NCBI RefSeq assembly: GCF_007655255.1
Contig: NZ_VMYE01000025.1
Location: 1 to 49,387, forward strand
Direction: 5' to 3'
DNA length: 49,387 nucleotides
From: Extensimonas perlucida
Lineage (GTDB): Bacteria > Pseudomonadota > Gammaproteobacteria > Burkholderiales > Burkholderiaceae_C
Made by a program: the position numbers and the translations under genes. How positions within the stretch are numbered: the first letter of the stretch is position 1; every line of letters begins with the position of its first letter. This document shows positions 31,236 to 37,907 of this stretch, in pieces. The notes under the pieces are model-generated. The model had not been told where the DNA came from. It saw only the letters and a program-made list of their open reading frames with translations, and did no database searches.

Positions 31236-31952
31236 ATGTCCCATTCCGAAAACCCCTTCGTCCGCGGCTACGATGGCCTGTCCGTGCAGCGGCTGCTGGC
31301 GATTTCCTACGACGACGACTGCCCACTGAGCTATCTGCCGCTGCACGTCTCGCAGTCGCACCTGCCGGACAGCCAGGTCGAGCGCCATGCCTGCGTCTTC
31401 TGCGACGACTTCGCGCTGATCACCGAGGGCCAGAACGTGCCGCCCGAGCTGGACGCACAGTGCCCCAGCCATGGCATCGCCCGAAACCTCGTCTACGCCG
31501 TCATGGCCGAAGAAGCCGGCCAACCGCTGCACGTCGCCGATACCTACTCCGAGGAAGCCGCGCGCGAGGTGGTGCGGCGCCTGCGCTTCGAGACCGGGTT
31601 CTACAGCCGTGCTTGGGAAATCAGTTCGGCGCACATCACCGAGGAGGCCGGCCGCTTCCTCGCCGAACTGGCGGACATCGCCACGCCGAGCAGTTTTTTG
31701 TTCGTGGCCTTCCGCATTCCCTACAGCCCGGCGGTCGGCGTGAAGCTGATCGCCACGCCCTGGACGGATGCGAACCTGCAGCATGTCGAGGGCATCACCG
31801 ACGAAGAGCTGCGGCAGGAGCACCGGGCCAAGGGCGTGCCGGAGTCCCTCGTGGAAGTGTTGCACCTGGCTGCGCTCGCTGACGTTCGCATGTTGGTGTT
31901 CGATGCCGACGCGCCCGTGCTGGACGGGCTGACGCTCTACGACGACGAGTAA
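31236..31952 (+). CDS. Conserved ICE protein, unknown
   Basis: A 238-aa protein beginning MSHSENPFVRGYDGLSVQRL, with GGAGG 8 bp upstream of its ATG. The N-terminal half has a possible zinc-binding cluster (HACVFCDDF around residues 51-59 and CPSHG around 76-80). The second half is alpha/beta (SFLFVAFRIPYSP, VGVKLIATPW) with an acidic C-terminus. No membrane segments. Similar genes accompany DUF3085 and DUF3577 in related ICEs. No function is known to me. It is closed by a good terminator at 31967. Confidence 0.6.
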   Translation: MSHSENPFVRGYDGLSVQRLLAISYDDDCPLSYLPLHVSQSHLPDSQVERHACVFCDDFALITEGQNVPPELDAQCPSHGIARNLVYAVMAEEAGQPLHVADTYSEEAAREVVRRLRFETGFYSRAWEISSAHITEEAGRFLAELADIATPSSFLFVAFRIPYSPAVGVKLIATPWTDANLQHVEGITDEELRQEHRAKGVPESLVEVLHLAALADVRMLVFDADAPVLDGLTLYDDE

Positions 31953-31966
31953 CCCGCAACCCATTC

Positions 31967-31994
31967 GAGCCCCCACGTCGGGGCTCTTCTTTTT
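31967..31994 (+). terminator. Rho-independent terminator
   Basis: GAGCCCC (31967-31973), a 6-nt loop, GGGGCTC (31980-31986) and TTCTTTTT. It ends the gene at 31236-31952. Confidence 0.8.
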
Positions 31995-32029
31995 CGCGGA
32001 ACGCGGTGCCGGCGCATTGCCGATTCCCA

Positions 32030-32145
32030 ACGGACGGCCGCCGCCATGTGCCGCACGCTGGCCGCATGTTCGCTGGCGTTGCCGGCAGCATGCCCAGGCA
32101 GTCGAGACCTTCGAGACTGCGGCGCGGTTCGCCGTGCTGGTCGTT
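32030..32145 (+). ncRNA. Three-hairpin structured repeat, copy C
   Basis: Stem 1 GCTGGC/GCCGGC (32072-32077/32081-32086); stem 2 GCAGTC/GACTGC (32098-32103/32115-32120, 11-nt loop); stem 3 GGCGCGG-TTCG-CCGTGCT (32121-32138, G-U pairs tolerated). Relative to copies A and B, stem 2 swaps C-G for U-A and stem 3 swaps A-U for G-C, keeping pairing. It lies ~100 bp upstream of the gene at 32244. Confidence 0.6.
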
Positions 32146-32243
32146 TCTTTCGCCGGACGCATACCGCGTCCATCCACCTCACCCTCAAGGGACAGACCTC
32201 CCTTGCGGGCGGGAGTCCCTTGGTTGCCACAAGGAGTCTCCCC

Positions 32244-33041
32244 ATGGATACCCAAGCCATCCGTGCACAGATGCCAACGCTCGTCGTCGGTCACGTGCCT
32301 TCCAACGTCCGTTCGTTCAAGTTCAACATCTTCGACGGCCAGCCCAAGGTTTCGACGCTGGGCTTTCACATCGACCCGAAGCCTTTCGAGGGCAAGGTCA
32401 TCGCCACCACCGACGAGGCCATCGTCGTCAAGACGGCACGGGCCGAGTTCGCGGTGCTCGATCGCACGCTCGTGACCGAGGTGCCCGACGAGGGCGCCAA
32501 GGTGCAGGTCGAACCCTATGTCAGACGCCGCTTCGACGGTCAGCGGGCGGACACGCCCGAGGAGCAAACCGAGTTCACCGCCGACGGCCAGCCCTACACG
32601 GTGAAGCGGTTCGTGCTCGGGTCCGCACCGGCGAAGCTGCCGATCCCCGAGCCGCGCTGCCCCGAGCTGCAGGAACTGATCGTCCAACTGGAGCAGTTGC
32701 CCGCTCCCGACGGTTTCCGGCGCGTCACCCACATGCTGGTGGATGCCGGTGCGCGGGACATCACCTGGGTCGATCCGCTGCCCGCCGACATCATCCGCAC
32801 GCCGCCGGCCATCGGCTTCACCGTCGCCACGATGAAGTTCCAGGGTCGCGTCACCGTGCTGTATGAGCGTGGCCTCGACCTCTACGCGGTGGAGCTGCAT
32901 CGCGCCGGCGAGCTGGTCGAACGGGTCGATGAGGTGTTCTTCGACATCCTCGGCGAGACGCTGGAACGGCTGATCGACGACGGGAGCTGGAGACGCATCC
33001 GCGTGCAGTGCCTGTCGGGTCGCAAGGCTGTCCGGCACTGA
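32244..33041 (+). CDS. Conserved ICE protein, unknown
   Basis: A 265-aa protein from ATG 32244 (AAGGAG 9 bp upstream). It opens MDTQAIRAQMPTLVVGHVPSN and contains two beta-rich halves (VSTLGFHIDPKPFEGKVIA, AEFAVLDRTLVTEVP; FTVATMKFQGRVTVLYERG). Database entries of this kind are sometimes labelled GTPase, but I see no P-loop, so that name is not supported. No membrane segment. Conserved in the block before DUF3085. It is preceded by the structured repeat copy C, which might regulate it. Confidence 0.6.
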   Translation: MDTQAIRAQMPTLVVGHVPSNVRSFKFNIFDGQPKVSTLGFHIDPKPFEGKVIATTDEAIVVKTARAEFAVLDRTLVTEVPDEGAKVQVEPYVRRRFDGQRADTPEEQTEFTADGQPYTVKRFVLGSAPAKLPIPEPRCPELQELIVQLEQLPAPDGFRRVTHMLVDAGARDITWVDPLPADIIRTPPAIGFTVATMKFQGRVTVLYERGLDLYAVELHRAGELVERVDEVFFDILGETLERLIDDGSWRRIRVQCLSGRKAVRH

Positions 33042-33107
33042 CCTCCCAGCAGCTTCCCGCCTTCGCGGCGGGAAGCCTCTCTTCCTGCCTCCCGGGAGAT
33101 CACACCC

Positions 33108-33473
33108 ATGACTGTTCGATTCAAAGGCACGGAGCTGCGGCCCGTGCTCGCCGAAGCGGTGGCGAATCAGTGCCGCGTCATCCTGGTCAAGGATCACGGC
33201 GTGTACTTCCTGGCCGAGCGCGGCGAGCGCCGACCCGATGGTCGCCAGAAGACCATCGCCTATGCCGCCGGCTTCAACCCGGATGTCGATGCGTTCGATG
33301 ACTGGTGGGAGCTGGCGCGCGCCGAGTTCGGCGGCGACGACTTCGGCGAGTTCTTCGATCCGCAGGAGGGCGTGTTTGCGCGCATCCTGCACAGCGAGGA
33401 CGACTTCGACGTGTCCGCCACCGCGACACACCTGTCGCTGCAGGCGGTTCCTTCCACGCCCAGCGGCAACTGA
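33108..33473 (+). CDS. DUF3085 family protein
   Basis: A 121-aa DUF3085 protein (MTVRFKGTELRPVLAEAVAN, VKDHGVYFLAERGERRPDG, FDDWWELARAEFGGDDF). It is small, acidic and cytoplasmic, and common in ICEs and large plasmids. ATG 33108 follows GGGAG. No enzymatic motif. It is closed by a terminator at 33486-33513, after which the structured repeat copy B begins. Function unknown; co-occurrence with DUF3577 and DUF3275 suggests a role in ICE DNA metabolism. Confidence 0.85.
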   Translation: MTVRFKGTELRPVLAEAVANQCRVILVKDHGVYFLAERGERRPDGRQKTIAYAAGFNPDVDAFDDWWELARAEFGGDDFGEFFDPQEGVFARILHSEDDFDVSATATHLSLQAVPSTPSGN

Positions 33474-33485
33474 CCGCCCACCCCT

Positions 33486-33513
33486 GGCCCCCGCTCCGGG
33501 GGCCTCTTTCTTC
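33486..33513 (+). terminator. Rho-independent terminator after DUF3085
   Basis: GGCCCCC (33486-33492), 5-nt loop, GGGGGCC (33498-33504), then TCTTTCTTCCC. The stem is perfect and the tail is U-rich but interrupted. Confidence 0.75.
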
Positions 33514-33514
33514 C

Positions 33515-33670
33515 CGGCAATGCGGACAGCCGCGAGTGCCGATTGCCGCTCGCCTGCGCACCGTCCCGGCGCCACGCTTCCGGCCATGTTCCGCTGACAT
33601 CCGTCAGCGACATGCCCAGGCAGCCACGATCTTCAAGGCTGCGACGCGGTTCCGGCCGCGTTGATCACTC
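33515..33670 (+). ncRNA. Three-hairpin structured repeat, copy B (upstream of DUF3577)
   Basis: An outer CGGCAAT/ATTGCCG pair (33515-33521/33542-33548) precedes the core: GCTGAC/GTCAGC (33593-33598/33603-33608), GCAGCC/GGCTGC (33620-33625/33637-33642, 11-nt loop) and GACGCGG-TTCCGG-CCGCGTT (33643-33662). It ends 148 bp before the DUF3577 start. A published candidate RNA motif is, as I recall, named for its place upstream of DUF3577; this copy is well placed to be one. Confidence 0.65.
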
Positions 33671-33817
33671 CAGTTCGCACCGGCATCCATGCGCGAACGG
33701 CCATCGGTTCTCGATGGCGATGCCTCCAAGCTGTTCCATCAACCCACGCGGGGGTTCCACACCTTCCCCGCCTTGGGTCGGGTGTGTCTCCGCCTCATTG
33801 TTCCCAGGAGATTCACC

Positions 33818-34369
33818 ATGACCACTTCCACCGAAAAATCCTACTTCGATCTGCACATCACCGGCCTCGGGTATCTCAATCGCATCCGCGAAGTGAAGCC
33901 CAAGAAAGGCGATGCGTTCCTGGCCTGCGACATCGCGGCTCTGAACGGTCCCAGCGATGACGTCTCGTATGTGCGTTTCGACACGCGCGTATCGGGATCG
34001 GAAGCGCAGCACCTGGTGCGCCGCTGCATTCAGGCGATCGACGCCGAGAAGAAGGTGATGATCGGCTTCCGCCTGGGCGACCTGTGGACCGACACCTTCA
34101 CCTACTCCAAGGGCAAGCGTGCCGGCGAGCAGGGTGTGAGCCTCAAGGCCCGCCTGCTGTTCGTCAGTTGGATCAAGGTCGACGGCAAGCTCGTCTACAA
34201 GGCCGAGCCCAAGCCGACCGAGACCGACGAGCGCGAGCCGGAAGTCCCTGTGACGTCCGACGCGCCCGCTGCGCAGCAAGCCTCGGCACCGGAGCCTTCC
34301 AAGCCCGTCGCCGATGCTGCCGACGACGCTGCCGATGCCCCCGCATTGGCCGTTGCCGAGTCGTTCTGA
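33818..34369 (+). CDS. DUF3577 / STY4534-family ICE replication protein
   Basis: A 183-aa DUF3577 protein, annotated in other ICEs as STY4534-family replication protein. The conserved core (YFDLHITGLGYLNRIREV, AFLACDIAALNGPSDDVSYVRFDTRV, LLFVSWIKVDGKLVY) is beta-rich and might be an OB-like single-strand-binding fold. A low-complexity acidic tail (~135-183) follows. ATG 33818 has CAGGAG 8 bp upstream. It has its own leader, the structured repeat copy B, and its own terminator-like hairpin at 34375, so it is probably a separate regulated unit. Replication role is by family label only. Confidence 0.85.
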   Translation: MTTSTEKSYFDLHITGLGYLNRIREVKPKKGDAFLACDIAALNGPSDDVSYVRFDTRVSGSEAQHLVRRCIQAIDAEKKVMIGFRLGDLWTDTFTYSKGKRAGEQGVSLKARLLFVSWIKVDGKLVYKAEPKPTETDEREPEVPVTSDAPAAQQASAPEPSKPVADAADDAADAPALAVAESF

Positions 34370-34374
34370 TCCGC

Positions 34375-34406
34375 AAGGCCCCATCCCCGGGGCCTTGTCT
34401 TCTCTT
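34375..34406 (+). terminator. Terminator-like hairpin after DUF3577
   Basis: AAGGCCCC (34375-34382), 6-nt loop, GGGGCCTT (34389-34396), then GTCTTCTCTT. The perfect 8-bp stem begins 5 bp after the DUF3577 stop and ends 28 bp before the next start. Confidence 0.7.
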
Positions 34407-34424
34407 CGTCAGCAGGAGACCTTC

Positions 34425-35036
34425 ATGATCACCATCCCCGGCCAACTGGCCATCAAGACCATCCACGGCCGCAACGGCGATTTCAACGTCGGCCGCCTGG
34501 CGACCTCCATCGGCGAGTTCGTCGTGAAGAACGCCGAACTCGATCAGTACCGCGAGGGCAAGTACGACGGTGATTTCGTCATCGTCGAGATTCGCCCCTC
34601 CACGTACAACGCCAACGGCCGCATGGTCATCGAGATCCGCGCCCATCTGGGCGGGATGACGCTGTCCAACATCGACGCCCTGAGCCGCGACGAAGCCCGC
34701 CGGCTGAGTCCGCAGGAAGTCGATCCGATCGACGAGGAGGCGCAGACGCCCGCGCCGGCATCGCCCCCGGCCAAGCCGAAGGCGAAGTCGCGCAGTCCGC
34801 GCGATCCCCTGGTCGATACCACGCCGTTCGGCAGCGAACCGGCTCCCGTGTCCGCTGCGGCCTCGGCCGAGGCAGACGACGCGGCGCTGTTCGGTGCCTT
34901 GTGGCCCCTGGGCGAGACCGTGAAGCTCGATGCGACCGTGGATCGTCGTGTGCTGCGTCAGCAGCGCGACCGTCTCGACAAGCTGGGCTACGAGTTCGCT
35001 CCGTTGTCCCAGGACTGGCACCTCAAAGCTGCCTGA
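34425..35036 (+). CDS. DUF3275 family protein
   Basis: A 203-aa DUF3275 protein: MITIPGQLAIKTIHGRNGDF, VGRLATSIGEFVVKNAELDQ and FVIVEIRPSTYNANGRMVIEI define the N-terminal beta-rich domain (~1-80). A proline/alanine linker (~110-150) leads to a short C-terminal helical domain (ALFGALWPLGETVKLDATV, RRVLRQQRDRLDKLGYEF). ATG 34425 has GGAGA 8 bp upstream. Always near DUF3577 in these ICEs. It may bind DNA or partner with DUF3577, but the function is unknown. Confidence 0.85.
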   Translation: MITIPGQLAIKTIHGRNGDFNVGRLATSIGEFVVKNAELDQYREGKYDGDFVIVEIRPSTYNANGRMVIEIRAHLGGMTLSNIDALSRDEARRLSPQEVDPIDEEAQTPAPASPPAKPKAKSRSPRDPLVDTTPFGSEPAPVSAAASAEADDAALFGALWPLGETVKLDATVDRRVLRQQRDRLDKLGYEFAPLSQDWHLKAA

Positions 35037-35125
35037 TCCATCCGCCGCCTTGCGCGGCATTCCGCCACCCGCCGGGGTTCTCCCCCGACGGGGAGGGCTC
35101 CGGCCATTTCTTCAAGGAGACCCTC

Positions 35126-35491
35126 ATGGGCTGGACCTTTGTTCGTCAGACGCGCGATCAGTTGATCCGCGAGCTGCTCGCTCCGCAGGCGTCCGAACGC
35201 GCTTGCTGCGAAGTCATCGACCACACACTGGACGGCGACGTTCTGTGGACCGTGGTTCGCGTCACCGCCAGGCAGGCGGGCGTCATGGGCCTCGCGGCCG
35301 GTGAGTCCGTCTGCTACATCGGCTGCCATCTGCTGGAAAGCTCGGGCGGCGATTGGGGCTACAAGTCCCTCGATGAGTCCGTGCATCCGTACTACTACTC
35401 GTGCCCGCTGCGCTATCTCGACATGGCGCCGGTGCAAAGCTCCGAGTGGCGCGAGCGGGTTCACCGCTTCCACGCGGGGCGCGCTGCCTAG
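35126..35491 (+). CDS. Small conserved ICE protein, unknown
   Basis: A 121-aa protein MGWTFVRQTRDQLIRELLAP with AAGGAG upstream of ATG 35126. The middle has several cysteines and tyrosines (ACCEVIDHTL, SVCYIGCHLLES, YYYSCPLRYLDMAP) and it ends in a basic RVHRFHAGRAA. It recurs with similar wording in many plasmids and ICEs of proteobacteria; I know no function. The 89 bp upstream hold a GC-rich hairpin (CCGCCGGGG region, 35069-35090). Confidence 0.6.
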   Translation: MGWTFVRQTRDQLIRELLAPQASERACCEVIDHTLDGDVLWTVVRVTARQAGVMGLAAGESVCYIGCHLLESSGGDWGYKSLDESVHPYYYSCPLRYLDMAPVQSSEWRERVHRFHAGRAA

Positions 35492-35575
35492 CGGCACGCA
35501 TCTTCCTTCACCTAACCGGGGCGAGCACTGCCCCGCGGGCTGTGGTTGCTCCTTCTTTTCCAAGAGGACATCACC

Positions 35576-36226
35576 ATGCCTGCACCTTCTTCCGCGAAAC
35601 CGCTGTACCGCATCGACGAATGCCCCGATCTCATGGCCGACGGTTGCGTCGGTGACGAGCAGGGCAATCTCGTCTTTCTCTCGATCTGGGCGCGCGACAC
35701 CGCCGTTCAGGAGTTCCTCGCCCGCCTGACCCTCGGCCGGGATGACCAGGGACTGGATCAGTTCCACGTCATCACCGAGCAGGGTGCATCCATCCCGGTC
35801 TTCGTCGGCAACGTCGAGAACCTGGAAAAGCGCATCACCCGCGCCTATCGGCGAACGCTGTTCGGTTCGCTGACGAATGTGTGGCTGTTCGATCGTCGCT
35901 GCGTGAAGCCAGACAAGGCCAACGCCAGCGCGCTGGCGCTTCTGCCCAGGGATTCCGCGCACCGGCTCGACCGGTTGTGGACGCTGGTGCAGGACACCTG
36001 CCCGCTGCCACTGCTCGACCACTGGCGCGACACCGTGCTGGACCTGTTGCAGACACGGCGGATGCTGACCGGTCTTCCCTTGGCCCTCGGGCCGCTGGAA
36101 GGCCATCGGCTGGCCCTCGATGTCCCGGCGCTGACGAAGGCGTTGGGCGACCTGATCCGCAACGGCACCCTCGGCGCCACGCAGTACGAACTGGCCGCGA
36201 ACGCACCGCTTCGGCGCGTGGCGTGA
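35576..36226 (+). CDS. Conserved ICE protein, unknown
   Basis: A 216-aa protein from ATG 35576 (AAGAGGAC upstream). It starts MPAPSSAKPLYRIDECPDLM and has a beta-rich first half (NLVFLSIWARDTAVQEFLAR, FHVITEQGASIPVFVG) and a helical second half. No membrane segment, cysteine cluster or nucleotide-binding motif is visible. Part of the ordered small-gene block leading to the methyltransferase and helicase. No function proposed. Confidence 0.6.
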   Translation: MPAPSSAKPLYRIDECPDLMADGCVGDEQGNLVFLSIWARDTAVQEFLARLTLGRDDQGLDQFHVITEQGASIPVFVGNVENLEKRITRAYRRTLFGSLTNVWLFDRRCVKPDKANASALALLPRDSAHRLDRLWTLVQDTCPLPLLDHWRDTVLDLLQTRRMLTGLPLALGPLEGHRLALDVPALTKALGDLIRNGTLGATQYELAANAPLRRVA

Positions 36227-36291
36227 GCCATCCCCACGGGCATGCGCGCCGCGCGTGCCCGCCTTCCCTCATCCATCATCAGGAGAAATCC

Positions 36292-37401
36292 ATGGCACTC
36301 ATGTTTCCGCGCCTGGCGCGCAATTTCATTCGTAACGGCTACTTCCCCACCGACGAGCCGACGCTGGAGCGGGCCTTGTCCGCACTGGCGCCGTCTCCCG
36401 GCTCCATGTCCATCCTCGATCCCTGCGCCGGCGAAGGCGTGGCGATTGCCGAAGCCGCCCACGCCCTCGGGCGCGAGCAGGTCCAGGCCTTCGTCGTCGA
36501 GTACGACGCCGAGCGTGCGCGCCACGCACGGCAACTGGTCGATCGCTGCATCCACGGTGACCTGATGGACACGCTGATCTCGCGCCAGTCATTCGGGCTG
36601 CTGTGGCTGAACCCGCCGTATGGCGACCTGAGCAAGGACGTGAACGGCAACATCGGCTATCAAGGCCAGGGCCGTGCGCGGCTGGAAAAGCTGTTCTATC
36701 AGCGCGCGCTGCCGCTGCTGCAGTACGGTGGCGTGCTGATCTTCATCGTGCCGTCCTACGTGCTCGACCCCGAGCTGGTCGGATGGCTGACGCGCCACTT
36801 CGCCGACCTGCGCATCTACCGTGCGGTGGAAACGCAGTTCAAGCAGGTGGTGATCTTCGGTCGCAGGATTCGTCAACGCGACCAGGCGTCGGAGTCGGTC
36901 AAAGCCGTACGCGGTCTGCTGCTGCAGATCGGACAGGGCGACGCCGAAGCCGAGGAGCTGCCGCTCGAATGGCCGTTCCTGCCGTACACCGTCCCTGCCA
37001 GCCCGGCCGAGCCGGAGCACTTCTATCGCGTGACGATGGAGCCCGAGCAGTTCGCCGAGGAAGTCGGCCGGCTGCAAGGACTCTGGCCAGCGCTCGATAC
37101 GCACCTGGGCGCCGCGCAGCAATCGCTGCGTCCGCCCGCGCGGGCCTTGTCGCACTGGCATCTCGCCCTGGCCCTGGCCGCGGGCGCGATTTCCGGCGTA
37201 GTGACGTCCAAGACCGGGCGCGTGCTGGTAGTCAAAGGTGACACCCACAAGGAGAAGACGCTCCAGACGGAATACACCGAACGCGACGACGGCTCCGTGG
37301 CCGAGACGCGCATCCTCACCGACAAGTTCGTGCCGGTCATTCGTGCATGGGACTTGACGCTGGGCTCACCCACGTGGGGCGAAGTGCTGACCGTCCGCTG
37401 A
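36292..37401 (+). CDS. DUF6094-like N6-adenine methyltransferase
   Basis: A 369-aa protein with the Rossmann methyltransferase motifs of gamma-type adenine MTases: SAM-binding DPCAGEG at residues 43-49 and catalytic NPPYGD at 107-112. ATG 36292 follows AGGAG at 8 bp. The C-terminal third (WHLALALAAGAISGVVTSKT) is family-specific. No specificity subunit or endonuclease is adjacent, so this is a solitary or helicase-associated methyltransferase, not a classical restriction system. It is a regular backbone gene of this ICE class and might mark ICE DNA against host restriction. Target sequence unknown. Confidence 0.8.
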   Translation: MALMFPRLARNFIRNGYFPTDEPTLERALSALAPSPGSMSILDPCAGEGVAIAEAAHALGREQVQAFVVEYDAERARHARQLVDRCIHGDLMDTLISRQSFGLLWLNPPYGDLSKDVNGNIGYQGQGRARLEKLFYQRALPLLQYGGVLIFIVPSYVLDPELVGWLTRHFADLRIYRAVETQFKQVVIFGRRIRQRDQASESVKAVRGLLLQIGQGDAEAEELPLEWPFLPYTVPASPAEPEHFYRVTMEPEQFAEEVGRLQGLWPALDTHLGAAQQSLRPPARALSHWHLALALAAGAISGVVTSKTGRVLVVKGDTHKEKTLQTEYTERDDGSVAETRILTDKFVPVIRAWDLTLGSPTWGEVLTVR

Positions 37402-37502
37402 TCGCTGTTCCCTGACGGTTCGCCGTCGCTTTCATCCACCCACCGGGGTCACGTTGCCCCGATGGGGTGCCGTGGCCCCTTCTTCCAGAAGGAGATACCA
37501 CC

Positions 37503-37808
37503 ATGGCACTCGCAGTCCTCAACCTCGCGTCACAAGCACGCTTTTCGCCCGGGCAGGTGGTCATGACCGCCGGCGTCGACGAGCTGGTTCGACAGGGTCG
37601 GCTCAACCCCACGCCGTACCTGCGCCGCCATCTTCATGGCGATTGGGGCGACCTGGACGACAGCGATCGGCGGCAGAACGATGCCGCGCTGAAGTCCGGT
37701 GAGGATCGACTGTTCTCGTCCTACCAGGTCACGCGCGACCTGAAGCTCTGGATCATCACCGAATGGGATCGCAGCGTCACCACGCTGCTGTTGCCCAGCG
37801 AATACTGA
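37503..37808 (+). CDS. Small conserved plasmid/ICE protein, unknown
   Basis: A 101-aa protein, MALAVLNLASQARFSPGQVV, from ATG 37503 with AAGGAG 10 bp upstream. The conserved-looking part is VDELVRQGRLNPTPYLRRHL then GDWGDLDDSDRRQNDAAL and WIITEWDRSVTTLLLP. It is widespread on plasmids, sometimes with misleading labels. The 101-bp gap upstream contains a long imperfect hairpin (GGGGTCACG/CGTGGCCCC, 37445-37479). No function is known to me. Closed by a terminator at 37818. Confidence 0.65.
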   Translation: MALAVLNLASQARFSPGQVVMTAGVDELVRQGRLNPTPYLRRHLHGDWGDLDDSDRRQNDAALKSGEDRLFSSYQVTRDLKLWIITEWDRSVTTLLLPSEY

Positions 37809-37817
37809 TCCGCATCC

Positions 37818-37845
37818 AGCGGCCTCGCGCCGCTTCTTTCTTCCC
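37818..37845 (+). terminator. Rho-independent terminator
   Basis: AGCGGC (37818-37823), 5-nt loop, GCCGCT (37829-37834), then TCTTTCTTCCC. Short but perfect stem. Confidence 0.65.
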
Positions 37846-37907
37846 ACCCAGTGGCATGTCACCGCCCCGTGGGGGAGGTGCATGCCCCATCTCCTTGGAG
37901 CATCACC

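Noticed and set aside
32244-33041. GTPase label for the 265-aa backbone protein
   Set aside because: Similar proteins are sometimes labelled GTPase, but no P-loop or other G motif is visible.
30786-33587. 933-codon open frame on the minus strand
   Set aside because: It lies antisense to several well-supported genes with ribosome-binding sites. Its translation is typical high-GC shadow sequence rich in R, G, H and V, with no domain.
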